64,000 bases of DNA, from contig NC_045149.1 in NCBI RefSeq assembly GCF_008831285.2, positions 2,594,500 through 2,658,499 of the forward strand, read 5' to 3'. Under the pieces are notes generated by a model that did not search any database, was not told the DNA's origin, and saw only the letters and a list, made by a program, of their open reading frames with translations. Origin of the DNA: Nymphaea colorata (taxonomy: Eukaryota > Streptophyta > Magnoliopsida > Nymphaeales > Nymphaeaceae). The translations under genes and the position numbers were made by a program. Below, in pieces: positions 36,901 to 49,740 of the stretch (position 1 is its first letter; the number at the start of each line of letters is the position of its first letter).

Positions 36901-38181
36901 ATTAAGATTGCCATCTGGAGAGGTTCGTTTGATATCCAAAAACTGCTCAGCAACTTACATCAATTGCAAGAAAACAGGATAAATGAAGAAAAAAAGATGG
37001 CTCCAGGAAAGATAATGATTCCTACCATGATCCCGGCATCTTAAATAAAGTGGATGAGTTAAATTGGTCATTATTTTCTTCTTTTGAGTGCTATTATTTT
37101 AACTTTGAAAAAGCTTGTTCACTTTCATGGAAAAGATTGATATTATTGCCAGTTTACAGGGCATGAGTAGCTTTTTAAGTCCTGGGGTAAGTTAATGGGA
37201 AATTAAGGTATTTTTAATGGGTTGAAATTTTGCTAATATAGCGGGAGCAACCAAGATGGCTCGATCAACCTTAGTTTATACTCCGTCAATCCCCGAGGTT
37301 TCAAGTGGCAATCTTTGAAAGACTGGTTTCAACTGGCAATCTTTGAAAGACTGAAGTCACGGTGTAATAAGGAGCGGCATTGATAAAATTTATATGAAAG
37401 ACCAGGGTGGATCATTAATTTGTCAATGACATACATCATCTAAGCTTGTTTAAGGACAAAGTGCTTATTACCAAGTTAATGATGGATGAGAGAGTATACT
37501 CAGGATTAGAGACTCCTTGATTACTATTTAATGATTAATTAATCCAATTAAATACTTGATTGAGACAGTAATTTTAATGATTAACCACTAATTAATTGTA
37601 ATTGGTAATGTTAATTATTTGTATGTACGTGTTGGACCTGTGATGCACCTAAATCTGGACGAAGATCCAAATAAAATATTATAAAAAAGGTGAGGCATTA
37701 ATTACCGTTTGATTCAACTGCTTAGAAAGAGGAAGGAAGAAGGGGCGCCATGAACGCATGAGTAAGGCAGACGTGAGACAAAAGCAGATTCCAACTGCAG
37801 CTCGTTTAGTCTCAGCTTTATGGTATAAATATTTTGAAATTTGGCCCAAATAATGTTTAATTGCATCGTGATCATCCGAACTTCAAGGTTCGATTAAACT
37901 CTAGTGGGAATTTAGAGTTCAACAGTTCACAGATGGCGAGTCTCAGCAAGTTAATGGACCTAGCCGTGTGGAGATTTCTACGAAAAAAAGATACGCCAGT
38001 CTCATTTTGCCGAGGCCTCCTAAAGCCGGCTTAGCGTGGTTCAGACGTGGTTCGAGTGCCCGGACATGGCCTGCTGTGGCCATTGCCGGTATGGTATAGC
38101 CATGGCCAAAACCAGGCGCTACCGTCGCTAGCCATAGCCATGGCCGGTCATGGCTATACCACGGCCACAACCAGGCACGAC
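33901..38181. other. Long intergenic stretch with small duplications
   Basis: No gene recognised. Small features: a GATCTGGAT-rich stretch at about 34370-34560; direct repeats of 'tttcagaggcagaattaatt' at about 36063 and 36126; an end CCCCTGGCTCCACCACTG near 36221-36236 like that of CAGTGGCGGAGCC-type elements; a 27-bp tandem repeat 'ggcaatctttgaaagactg' at about 37307 and 37334; and a palindromic 'gccatggcc/ggccatgg' cluster at about 38060-38180. Confidence 0.5.
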
Positions 38182-38606
38182 TAGGATGTCAACGGATCGG
38201 ATTCGGATCAGATACATCTTTAATCATATCCGTTTTTTCGGATATTCATATGTTCGGATTCAGATTCGAATTCGAATAAAGCAAAGTCATATCCGAATCC
38301 GAATTCGAAATCCAATTTTACAATCCGAATCCGATCCGAATCCAATTTTTATATTTATATCCGAATCCGAATTTTGAACCGGATTTTGCCATTTTTCAAG
38401 TATTAGAAAGAGGATATTTGTCTAAAAATGAATCCGATCCGATATTCATGTATATCCGTATCCGAATCTGAATCCGATCGTATGTCATTTATTAAATCCG
38501 AATCCGATCCGATTTCTTAATCGGATATTAAATTTTTATTCATATCCGATTTTTCAAATCGGATTGGTTGGATATCCGATTCAAATCGGATATATTGACA
38601 TTCCTA
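38182..38606. mobile_element. hAT-like MITE, copy 2
   Basis: 425 bp, starts TAGGATGTCAACGGATCGG and ends TATATTGACATTCCTA, collinear with copy 1 (21530-21950) and by eye about 90% identical. It sits inside the 'gccatggcc' cluster. Its flanks (ggcacgac and cgaccatg) do not give a clean 8-bp target duplication. Confidence 0.85.
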
Positions 38607-38954
38607 CGACCATGTCTAGCCATGGCCCAGCTAGAGCTGCCAGGGCAGCCATTGTGTGCTACGTCCAGAAGGACACTAGCGGGCACAGTGGCGTCTTGAG
38701 TGCACAACTCCAGTAATGCCTCCTGACAGCGTAAATCATTGTCCAATCATTAAATTGTGCATTTCTTTCATACCACCCCCGCAACCAAGTTTGCAAGTTT
38801 AAGAGAACGGGCTGGGCTCTGAGAAGGGTGGGCGCTGGGCCGGCCTGATTTGAAGTTGGTCTGGGGTCAGCCCAGATTCCATTTTGGTAGCCTGCTGGTT
38901 CGGCCTGGGCCCGGCTCAGGCCGACCCGATTCCATAAAATTTATATTAAAAAAC

Positions 38955-38994
<40 letters not shown>

Positions 38995-39371
38995 GTATTA
39001 CGTATATATATAATTTTATTTAAAATTAACACAAAATTTATGTTGCCCCGCCACATCTGTGTGTGTAAGCTACTGGGCGGGTCTAGGTCTCTGCATTATG
39101 CAGTCTATGGTGTCAGTATCATCCCATAGCTCGGTGGACAGAAATTGGTCGATGATGGTCTCAGCCAACCAAGCGTGATTAGCTAAACTTGGAATGCAGC
39201 AGTTTAAAGCAGTTCTGAAATTCTCGTTCATATCAGCTGCTTGCAGAAAAACTCTTGTTCATATTCTGAAATGTACCATATTTACATTATTTTCTGTCTT
39301 TTTTGTGTATCAGATTGTGTCCTCTATTATTATATGTTCCAAATAAAGTGTATTTTGTTTTCCCTTTACAG
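38607..39371. other. Intergenic with AT microsatellite
   Basis: A GC-rich block ('ggcctgggcccggctcaggccg', about 38900-38925) is followed by an alternating TA tract at 38957-38992. The text up to 39371 may be intron of the exon series that follows; a T-rich stretch precedes the first acceptor. Confidence 0.5.
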
Positions 39372-41131
39372 TCATTTATAACTCACGATCCTGCTAACAG
39401 AGATTTCCTATTCAGAAGACTTATTTCGTTTGAGATCCCTGTCCTAAATTATGTGGGAGATGAACATCCCCACAAAGAACCTTCTGAAATTTCTGACAAG
39501 GTTGTCCCTTTGATAGGTATTGTATTACTTTAGAGGACTATTTGGCAAATTTTCTTTTTCTTTTCTTTGTTTTCTCTTTGACATGTAATCATTTTGGCAG
39601 ATGAGAAAGCTTGGCATTTCTGCTAGGCTGGATCAAGTTTTTATTGCTCCTCATGCTGTGAAGGAGGTTGTGATTAGCCAATTTGGCTTTGAACACTATG
39701 TAAGTTCTTTCAATTACTATCACACATTTTTTCTTCTTCAATTCCATTTTCTATTTTTCCTCTTTCAAATTTCTCAGGCACATGATATGAGGCTCTCCTG
39801 TTCTTTTTGAGCTAAAATGTTGAACTATTACTTCTGCTATATGTGGCCTGTGAGTGTAATGTTGTGGTTTTGCGACACACAGTTTATTGGTTCAAGCCAG
39901 ACTGATCAGAGGGCAGATGAAGTACAGCTACTAGGGATTATGACCTTTGGATCTCTGGCAATCGCTATCGCTAGATGACATCCAGATATAGCAGGCATGT
40001 TTCAGCAGCTGTTCAACCAGTGAATCCATCTTGCCTATTTTTGTGCAGTACTTTCCACAATTACATTATTCTACACATAATTTGATTCATGCACTATCTT
40101 TTCTATACGTTCACTGGACTTCTATAATGAATGTTGAAGATATCGATGCAAGTATAGCATTGTGAAAAAATATCTTAGATGGGCATTCTATCGAATAAAA
40201 AGTCATTCTTTTTTAAGATTCAACTGATGGCAATTCTACATGGGGATCTTTCCCCAAAAATTTTCTGTGTTATTTTTTCAGGATTTGCTAATAAATGCCG
40301 TTTCCTTTAAAAGAAGTTTTGCTGAGAAAAACTTAGCTGCCATTGAGCTTGATATAAAGGTTGCAATTCTCCTGGAATTTCATGTGTTATATTTCTTTGG
40401 AGGGAGCTGTGCTCCGAAACATTTGTTAGTAAATTGGTATTGAGCTTTTAAAAAAATGTGTTCTTATGTAATATTATGGGGACCTTAGTAAAGGCTGACC
40501 CTAGGAATCTCCTAAAACTTGTATCTGGACGTTTCTTGTACGACTTACTGAAATACTTGCTTGGAGAGGGCTCTATCTTCATTTGACACTTGCCATAGGA
40601 ACTATACAAAAACTTGATCTGATAGAATGGCGATTGCACGAATATTTCTTATTCCTTTAGAATTTCCTAGTGATTAGGCCTATAGCCCCAGGTTTGTACG
40701 GACTTCAAAGAACGGGTTTGAAAGTGGTGCACAAACTTTCCACAAAGGAGACATGTCTAGAATACTTATCATCTTTGATGCCTAAAATATTAATTTGTCT
40801 ATGCATGTCTTCATGAACTTCACAAGCATTAGATGCCTAAAACATCCATTTGTCTATTTGTAAAAATTTTGACACCAAAAAGTAATAGTGATAGTGCATC
40901 TTTAGGATTTTCTCTTCAGAAAAAAAAAAGAATAAATGAAATATTTCTGATAGCACATGGAAGGGAGGACACTGTTAACTTTTTAAGAATCTCAGTATTT
41001 TGTTCATGAAGTACATTGGCTAATTAATTCTATTGTCACTTTGTTTGTTGCTTTTCTTTTGATGACAGGCATACCCTAATGAGGATAACTTGAGGGACTG
41101 GAACCAAGCTTATGTCAAACATGAGATATAA
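39372..41131 (+). pseudogene. Broken exon series of an unrecognised host-like gene
   Basis: Five segments with good splice signals read in one frame. 39372-39500 starts SFITHDPANRDFLFRRL. 39601-39699 holds KLGISARLDQVFIAPHAV and ends FGFEHY before GTAAGT. 39883 onward holds FIGSSQTDQRADEV and GIMTFGSLAIAIAR, then an in-frame TGA (39976-39978) followed by HPDIAGMFQQLF. 40282-40359 holds NAVSFKRSFAEKNLAAIELD. 41069-41131 ends RDWNQAYVKHEI and stop. Acceptors are polypyrimidine-AG and codon use is protein-like, so this was a real gene's 3' part. The TGA could come from CGA by one C-to-T change. No 5' exons were found. I do not recognise the family; it does not look like a transposon protein. Confidence 0.55.
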
Positions 41132-42029
41132 AGAAGGGAGTGGTTACCTGATACAACATAAAGGCTTCATCTGGCATGTAAAGATTATTTTCTTTTGCAA
41201 TTACAATAAATCAAGCAGTTGTATATTCATATTTTTTTTCTTTTAATTTATGTACAAAGCATGTATGTGCAATATCATGGGAAATTATATTGTTCTATTT
41301 GGAAATTGTTTCTTGGTGAATTTTTAATAATATTGGAGTCTAGAAGATGCAAGACTTTTCAATGCATCATGTTTTATGTATATTTCAATGTATCATGGAT
41401 AATTATAACAACTATAAAATTGTATATTTAAAAAATAACAACTTCGCTAACACACTATGAGCGTTACTAAAACTATATGCTTTTTGGCAACATCTCATCT
41501 GTAACACATTTCTCATTACTAAAGCATAGATAATGTACCTTTAATGTCTCCTAAAGGTTTGTGACAGACATTTCTTTGTTTTTCGTAACGCGGTAGAGAT
41601 GTTAGTAAAAGTCATTTGTAAATCATCTGCATGTTACAAACAAGCCACTTAGGAATGTTATTGTTTGGCATTATGGAAGCAATCAACCACACAACTTTTG
41701 GTAGAGCATTTGCTATCGTGAAGAACACCTTATTAAAGATCTTTCATGACGTGTTTTCAGTGTTACTATTGTGATTATATAAAATTTTGAAAAATTTAAA
41801 AGTTCCATATGGATATTAGGCCAACATATCATGTTGTGTGTGGATGAAAGAATGTGAGGTCTTAGGATTAAACAATCATGATTGTCACTTGTTAATACAT
41901 TAGTTACTTTCATTAACTTTAAGAAAATTTTAAACCAAAAAGATAACTGCATTGTTGATTGAGTTTTTTGATATTTTAAAAAATTTATGCTCAAGGTTGC
42001 AAAGAAAGACAAACTCATTCACCTGGAAG
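41132..42029. other. Probable left part of a decayed CACTA element or intergenic
   Basis: From about 41450 there are short repeated words ('gttactaa', 'gtaacacat', 'cattactaa') that resemble subterminal repeats of CACTA elements. No clear CACTA terminus was found. Confidence 0.35.
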
Positions 42030-43430
42030 GATGCACTGCACTTGTACTATGCCAAATTTTCCCTCTTGATTTTGGGATATAATGCTTCATATTGTTATTC
42101 AACTAGCACATGAAATTAAGTTAGCCAGACTAGTACAATACCGATGGATTTACCCTATTGGAAGGTATGCTATAAACATCTTTCCTATATATGTAATGTT
42201 TTACATAATTGATATGAATAAATGAAGAAATGTTTTATCTAGTATTTGATGAGGCTTAAGGCATATGTATGCAATAAAAGTCAACTGGAATGTTCTATTG
42301 TTGATGGATATTTAGCTAAATAATGTACAACATTTTGTTCTAAATATTTGTGTGGCACTAAGACATATTTCAATAGACCAATGAGGAATTTTGATGAAGT
42401 TGAAATGACAATATCAAAAAACTCTACTCTCTCATAGAAGAGTTGCACTTTAGGCAAGAAAGAATTGTTCACCTTGGACAATTTAAGTCTTTAATAAGCA
42501 CATACTTATTTTCTATTTAGCCACCCTATTGTGGCATGTACCTTTAGTACGATATTTGTTGTTATGTTTATTAGTTTTCATTCATTTTATTTTATTAATT
42601 TGACATATTATATTAATTTTACTTTATTAATTATCATAGTAGAAAGCATTTGGGACTTGTTGAGAGACAAAGTTATAAAAGAGTTCGTGACATTGAGTGA
42701 TACCATAAAACCAATTTTCTAGATTGGTTTTGAGATCATGTAAGATAAGTTGTTTATAATTGTTTTTACTAGTCCTAATGTCATTTTTTTGTAATTGTGA
42801 TTTAATACATACTTGATATCATCCAGGTTTATCATTTGCATAATGAATGCAACATCAAAGTTCTAATGAACTTATATGGCTCTCTCAATACCCTCGAAGA
42901 GTACAAGAAGATGTAAAAGATTTCTGATAACTGGATTTAGGTTTCATAAGATGAGCAAGTGAAATGCAAAACTCAAAATAGTTGTGTGGACTGATATCAT
43001 TGAAATAGAGTATCCTATGGACTTCAGCTCTTTTTATTTAAATATAATGGTTTGATGTTCTTAGTGGAAATTACAGAGGGATGAAAAAGATGAATTTTGC
43101 TTCACTCTAATCAACTCCAAGTATATATGCATGTAGGTTGAGCCATTTGTATTTCCTTCACAAGTACAAGTTTTTTATGTAGATGACCCTATTGAATCAA
43201 ATTTGAAGGTTGTCATAACAACAAAACCATGAGATTTATATGAGATGCACATGCAAGAAAGTAATGTTAATGTAGACAATATTGAATATGATGGCACAAT
43301 TTTTTGGGAAAATGAGCTATATAATGTTCATAGTAATGATGATGATGATGAAACAGATTGGGTGATGATAGACGTGGCTGCACAAGAAATTAACATTCCA
43401 CTTAGTCAAACATTTACTAATGAATATTAA
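42030..43430 (+). pseudogene. Decayed CACTA (En/Spm) TNP2-type transposase, C-terminal part
   Basis: Fragments in changing + frames match the DUF4218/DUF4216 tail of plant CACTA transposases. VQYRWIYPIG near 42130-42165 is followed by LKAYVCNKSQLECSIVDGYLA near 42253-42315, with the family's pattern 'LK-YV-N-A-PEGSI-EGY', and by TTFCSKYL. At 43130-43230 VEPFVFPSQVQVFYVDDP and VVITTKP match the 'DPFV-A-QAQQVFYV-DP' block. An acidic tail of 61 codons (43245-43430) ends the frame. Many stops; inactive. Confidence 0.75.
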
Positions 43431-44277
43431 TTTGTAATTTTTGCATGTTTACTTTCATACTCTTCTGACTTGAGTTTTTTTTTCTTTCATTCAATGCATA
43501 TAACTGTGTTGACCTTTTTTTTATCAAATAATATATGCCTTATAGTGGAGTGGATTACCAGCAGGTAAGATGTCGATCTATGTTTTGTTATAATTCCAAC
43601 ACATGTTATGTGTGGTTTAAATTTAATTTTTTTCGTTGTGTAGCTCTATGGTTTTTATTGTCAAATCTTCATTAGTTTTTAGTTTCCTTGAGTTCATTTC
43701 TTATGTTAATTTGCATATCTTTAATCCTCATGCTAAAATATTGTTGTGGTACGTTGTATTTTTTAGTTTCTAGTTTATTTTGATCCAAAAGCAAGAAGAG
43801 AAGCCAATTTGGTTCTTCAAATAATTGGGTCAGATCAGATCGGTTCCACCAAAAACTTCTCCACAAGTATATTGACCGTCACAATGTCCTACATTTTCTT
43901 AAAGGATTTAGCTCTTGAAGTGTGATCTAGCATCTCAGATTTGACAAGAATAATTCATCCAACAATCATGTTTTCTAATATAATAATTATTAGGGTTGCA
44001 AGTAGGTTAGATTATAATTTGAGAGTTTCGAAAATATACTTATGAAATTTAAATGATACTAATGTAACATTTATGACATTGAGAATACGGAATACATGAT
44101 TGATCAGTTCTATAAAAATACATAAAAAGTGCAACACAATGGCAGAACATTTAGTCCATTGTCCAATAGACGTTCCTGCAAATCAATGGGTAGCCTTAAT
44201 GTGCCATTTTGATTCTCATAGTTTAAAAATTAACACATTCGATCTTGATTTTTTTTTTGTTAAATAATTTTGCACAT
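43431..44277. other. Intergenic, nothing recognised
   Basis: AT-rich; probably the right part of the CACTA remnant, but no terminus seen. Confidence 0.4.
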
Positions 44278-44285
44278 GTTCAATC

Positions 44286-44646
44286 CGTAGCCACAAATAT
44301 CGTGATATTTTTGAAAATATCATGATATTAACGAAATAAAGAAGGAAAATGATAAAAACAGGAAAATATCGCAATATATTGAAAAATCATTAAAAATGAA
44401 TTTATCATGACTTTAACATGATTTTATCATGATCTTTTCATTTATTTTTTATTTCATTTTATGTTTTTTTTTCAAATTTTGTTTCATTGTTTTATTTTTC
44501 TCTTGTTTTAGGTGTATTTTTTACCTAACATTTTGATTTTTTATTTTTTAAAAAACTCTAAGATTTTCTCCAAAATAACGACTTTGCCGATAAATACCCA
44601 AGAAAAACATCACTATAAAAACCCGAGAATGATATTTGTGGCTATG
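44286..44646. mobile_element. hAT-type MITE with perfect 8-bp target duplication
   Basis: 361 bp. The left end CGTAGCCACAAATATC and the inverted right end CATAGCCACAAATATC form a 16-base terminal inverted repeat with one mismatch. The octamer GTTCAATC lies directly outside both ends (44278-44285 and 44647-44654). The interior is rich in 'atcatgat'/'atcgtgat' palindromes and has no ORF. An 8-bp duplication with these ends fits the hAT superfamily. Confidence 0.85.
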
Positions 44647-44654
44647 GTTCAATC

Positions 44655-45630
44655 ATAGTGATGGTCATTGTAGGCATAGAGTGTGGCAAACACCATTAGT
44701 TGTTCAAGACAAAATTTCTCACAGACAACTGAGACAATGAGTTTTTCTTATTTTCGTGTTGGAAAAGTGTTAGACAATGAAGTTCTTTTCTCTGAAATTT
44801 GTTCATTTAACAATCCTCTAGCTTTCATGAAAATGAAAAATCTGTTGCCAATGTGTAAATGGAAAATTGCTGGCCTCTGTTGTGAATTTCCTAATTTTTT
44901 AAAAAAACTTGGTTGTTCTCTTGAGTCAATAGGTATTGTTTTTTTGGTACCAATGTCGTCATCCTTTAATTAAGCGATCATCCATTATATATATATATAT
45001 ATATGGCTTAAACATACAACATCAATTTCAATCAGAGAGCAAGAAGCTCCTGCAGCTTGTGACATGGATACCTAAGTCACAGACAACTGGTATCTCATGG
45101 AAGTTCGTGCCCGTGCATGTTTATTTTTTCATATGGCATACCTTCAATTTTGAACATCATGATGCATAAGGGTTGACATCATATACTTTGGTTGAGAACC
45201 TCAATGTTGATTCTTCCTCTAACAACGACACCATTGATCATGTGTTGTGTAGTGTGTTTTAATATAATGTGACCGACAATAGGTCCAGGGCAGGTATTAT
45301 TTATCTTCGACATCATCTCTAAGATGGTATTATTATTGGGGATGCTGCTGTCCTAATCTACCAATGTTTTTGGTTGTGCAACACCATAAAATTGACCTTC
45401 TAGTTTGTTTTCTTTCCTTTATGCTGATGGCTTTTTCTTTAACATTGTTGTGTAATTTCACCCCCTTATATGTATGAGAATGGTGTCTCTTTAGCTTGAC
45501 CATGGCCTTGGAATGTTTCAAAAGTGCTGGACGGTGTCTAAATTAAGAGTTTGGTATTTTTTGTGCCATGAATAGACATCACTATTCTAAATTAAGTTCA
45601 ATATCAACCTCTTTAATTTAAGTTTAATAT

Positions 45631-45662
<32 letters not shown>

Positions 45663-48600
45663 ATATTTGTGCCTTGTACTCCTTATCCTTTAGGTTATAC
45701 TGCTGTTCACCTAGTTCTTTGCCTTCACTGGCATTCTGCTACCTTGTCTTAGGAGCTATTTTGATCATGGCCTTGCCTTCGTTTCTCATGCGCTTAACTC
45801 TTCCGACGGGCCAACAGAACTTTTTCTATATTTCTTATGTTCTTCAGGCTTTGTGGTTCAGATTTAGAAAATATCACAACTTAAGTTCTCTCCAAAATAT
45901 ATGTCCAATAGGAGGTGGAAGGCCTTGATGGGACAACACATAACTAAATGGGTTTTATGGTTGTAAATGGGTCGGACTGGAATTATCTAAACACATGCAT
46001 ATGAATGGAAATAGTATAGAATAAATCAGTGGACCTGCAGCATGAATCAAGAATAAGTTGTGTTCAGGCACAAGAACATCCAGTTGCACTTTAGTCAAGA
46101 ATATTCTTTCATTTTCTCATCTTTTGTTTTCAATCTACAATTAAAGGAAGATAGGGGTGAACCGTCACAAGTTGAGATTTTTGTGATGACTTATACAAGA
46201 AGAAAACAATATTACCATAGAAGAAAACAATATTACCATAACCACAAAAACGAGTGAAATACTTTTAAGTTGTTGAAATTGTTGCTTATTGTTTGTACAT
46301 GCAAACACCATTTTTACAAGGTAGGATTACAGAAAACTTTTTGAATTGCAAATGTGTTCAGGAGATGATGCATCATGCCTCTTGAGGTTACATTATTTCA
46401 CAAATTTTCGACAAAGAAAATCAAGGTTGTGTACGAACATATGGTTATGGGCTTTTCATTAGATTTGTTTGGTCTAACTCCAACTCGAGAGCTCAACTCA
46501 TTCACAAAAATGCCTCATTAACCGAAGAAGTAGGTGCATTAAACCAAAGACTTGACATTAGTATAGTCCCAACTCAACAAAATGAATGATTTCTCATTTT
46601 AGCTCATGGACGGACATGTCTAGCAACTACCTTTATGGTGACACATGACACGGCTTTTATATAGTTTGCACATGACATGTTTTTAAAGGTTTTTCATAAA
46701 ATATTAACTTAATTCTTTGTTTTTTTCTTTTTCAGGTATGTGCACCATTAACACAATGGCTTTTGAAGCAACAATATACGTGGACGATGAAGTCTCATTT
46801 TGTATTTTTTCTGAATGTTGCAAATAGTGAATGACATTTTTTTAAACACAAGTATAACTAGATGAGATGGTAAACTTTCATAGTGGTTTTCATTCATCTT
46901 GCATACAGTAACGCTTGTTTTTTTGGATGAACATGTAAAGAAATTGCTGGAATCATATTTTCTTTGACTCATGCTGTGAGTCCTATTTTGATTTAGAGTA
47001 ATATTTTTTTTTTGGACTTACACTATGACTTAATTTTCTGGTTCAGACATATAGTTTCTTTCTTTCTCAGTCTCGCTTGTTTTTGGATAATGTGTGTACA
47101 GAGCTCGTTTGGGATCCCTTTTTGCTTATGCAGCTTGACATAGGCCTAACTCTATAAAGTGTATTTTTTGGTATGGTGAGTACTAATGACATTTTTTTGT
47201 ACAGTGAGTACTAATTGCATCTAATTTTTGTAATGGCTATATACTAATGACAAATGTAAAGTTATACTATAACTATGAATATTCACATTTTACAAGTCCA
47301 TCCAAGGGCTACCCTTTGAGGAATTTGTGTTTTCTTGTTGTCCATACAAGTTGTATAATCTTTTGTTTCCTTTTTCATCTTTATCCTTTCATCTTCTTTG
47401 AAATTGTAATGTGCTCTACTGATCATGGCAGATGTCATGGTAGTTGTTTCAATTGTAATACTCATTACTTTGTTCAGCATACAAATATTTTGTACATGCA
47501 ATGTGGCTTTCTTTATTTGCACCAGCATTATCAATACGGTTCTTCTATGTGGGATAAGCTGGATTCTACAATATATGCAAATAATGTTACTATCTTTAAG
47601 GCATTTAATTCATGTTACTTCTATTATTTCTTCATGAGAAACAAAAAGGCACAATCGGCTCTTGGAGGCTGTGTATTCTGCATAATATGTCATCTTGCTA
47701 CTGGATTCACTCCATGTCGGTGAATGATTAGAACATTCAGATTTCATCATAAGTGTTCTTCTCCTTTGTTTTGAAACTTGGTGATCACGGTTAGATCCAT
47801 TTTTCTAGAATTTCTTATTTACGGTATGATTCAGCAAAAAGAAATCTTAGTCAATATATGATAAAAAACAGCATATTATTATTGATTTTTAAATGAATGT
47901 AATAGGTGTATCATGTTGTTGTCTCTTTTGAAGTTCCCAAGTTTTTGTGGATTTTGTGCATTTACAAGGGCAAGATTAGCTTAAGATTTTTTGTAATATT
48001 CGATGATCCAATATGTTGTTTTCCTTCTCTATGACTGAGTAGATATTAAAATAATTAATTAGGCACTTTATCTGAGGCAGTTCTTTTGAACGATTGCTAA
48101 TTTTATGCGCAGGTGTTGAAGCAATGTTTGCTGAACTATGCTGCTCTGTTGCTTCCATGCAGGTCCAAGACTTCTCTGTTGCTTCCATGCAGGTCCAAGT
48201 AACAACTATGCTTCTCTTCTTAGAACCTCAAATAACCAACCAAGTCTTTTTAATGCGAGAATGTTTTCCTTGATGTTTCTTCCACAGGCATTGCAGAGGC
48301 TATAGTGATGCTAGTTAGTAGCACATTAGTTATGCTGGTGATGCTTTTCATGTGGCAGAAAAATCTGTTTCTGACCTTAAACTTTCCCGTTGTATTTTGG
48401 TTCAGTAGAGCTCATCTACTTATTTGTTGCAATGAGCGAGATCAAGGAGGGTGGTTGACTATCTCTTGCATTTGCAACGTGTTTCCTCCATCTCATGTTC
48501 ATTTGAAACTACAGAAGTGCGCTTTTTAGAAAATCAAGGTAAAAAGTAGTTATATTTAAAATTTCCTTTTCAGAAATTTTTTTCACTAGATTTTGGTTGT

Positions 48601-48750
48601 ACATGTAACAAGGAAAATCCCATATATGTGAAACTGCCAACTATTTACAGATAGCATCATTTAAGGTATGAGAATTTCTTTCTCTTGTTGATTGTTACAT
48701 AGGCTTTCTTGTTGTCACATAAGCAATTGTCATCACGTTGTGATTGTTAC
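44655..48750. other. Long stretch without recognised genes; minor repeats
   Basis: Small features only: an AT tract at 44980-45004; (CT)n at 45637-45662; a 21-bp perfect tandem repeat at 46199-46240 (gaagaaaacaatattaccat plus a); and a 30-bp tandem repeat at 48141-48200 (ctgttgcttccatgcaggtc core). Several open frames of 60-158 codons have low-complexity or Phe/Tyr-rich composition and match nothing I know. Confidence 0.5.
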
Positions 48751-48754
48751 ATGG

Positions 48755-49197
48755 AGCTCTTTGGTGGTGCAGAATCGTTGTCCTCAAAGACTACTAGGTT
48801 CAAAATTCTTTTTTAAAATAAATTCATGATTTTCTGATTCAGAAGAACCTATATTCTTGGGCATGTATGTTCTTGTAGAAGTTCAAGGGAGCAGGAAGAG
48901 GTTAAGCTACTTAAAGCCTTTATGCTAGGGTCAGCACATTATTCAATCCTTTCTAAGTAATTCTATGTGAAGCTCTATTGGTGGTGCAGAATCATTTTCC
49001 CCAACAACTACCAGTTTCAAAAATTCTTTTGTTAAATACAATCTTGTTTTTCTAATTCAGAAGAACTTAATGGAATTGCACCACATATTCTTGGATGTGT
49101 CCGTTCTTCTAGAGGTTCAGGAGAGCATGAAGAGGGTCTGCTATATATTGAAATGCTTTATGCTATCATTATTCTACCATTTCTAACTAATTCCATG
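48755..49197. repeat. Two-copy tandem duplication, ~216-bp period
   Basis: 48755-48970 and 48971-49197 are related. Matching blocks are 'agctct-ttggtggtgcagaatc', 'tga/taattcagaagaac', 'atattcttgg', 'gttcttctagaggttcagg' against 'gttcttgtagaagttcaag', and 'ttctaa-taattc-atg'. Roughly 80% identical by eye with small indels. Confidence 0.75.
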
Positions 49198-49740
49198 TTT
49201 GTTTGGAAGAATAATTGAGAATATGTGAAAGCCTTCTCAACAATGTTATTCCCTTGCCGTAAGTTGTATGCTGGCCATTATCTGTTTAGTGTCTTATTTA
49301 AAGAAGTTTTCAATTGCTTTATTGATGTAAACAAGCGAGACCATGATGAACACCCTTGGTTACAAGTGAACAGCAATCATTAGAATTGAAAGCTTGATAG
49401 AAAGTGGACAGCAGCCAATTGGCTTCCAAGTGGTGTTCGTGTTCTCGTAATGACTTGATTGAGCTAGGCATATCGAAGTCTAGGGAGGGCTTCCTTGATA
49501 TTACTGAGTTATTTCTAGGCTCATAAGGGGTGAAATCAACTGAATTAAGAGCGAGCTAGGTTCCTGAATTTATTCTGCAAGTACTACATTTCTTATGTGA
49601 TTGAATGTCCTAAGTTATAATTTGGTTCAAGCTGGTTCTTTTATGATCTGCAAACATCTATACTTGTTGGTGCCATGCCTTTTTTTACTAAGAATTCACA
49701 TCTTCAATTTATTGAAATCTTGTTTTACATGAACAACTAC

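Noticed and set aside
38150-38377. 75-codon frame rich in Ile-Arg-Ile repeats
   Set aside because: It is a translation of the ATCCGA words of the hAT-like MITE.
43245-43430. Acidic 61-codon frame as an independent gene
   Set aside because: It follows directly on the CACTA transposase tail motif and is its C-terminal part.
47247-47723. 158-codon frame on the + strand
   Set aside because: Phe/Tyr/Cys-rich translation of AT-rich DNA without family motif or paralogue; chance frame.
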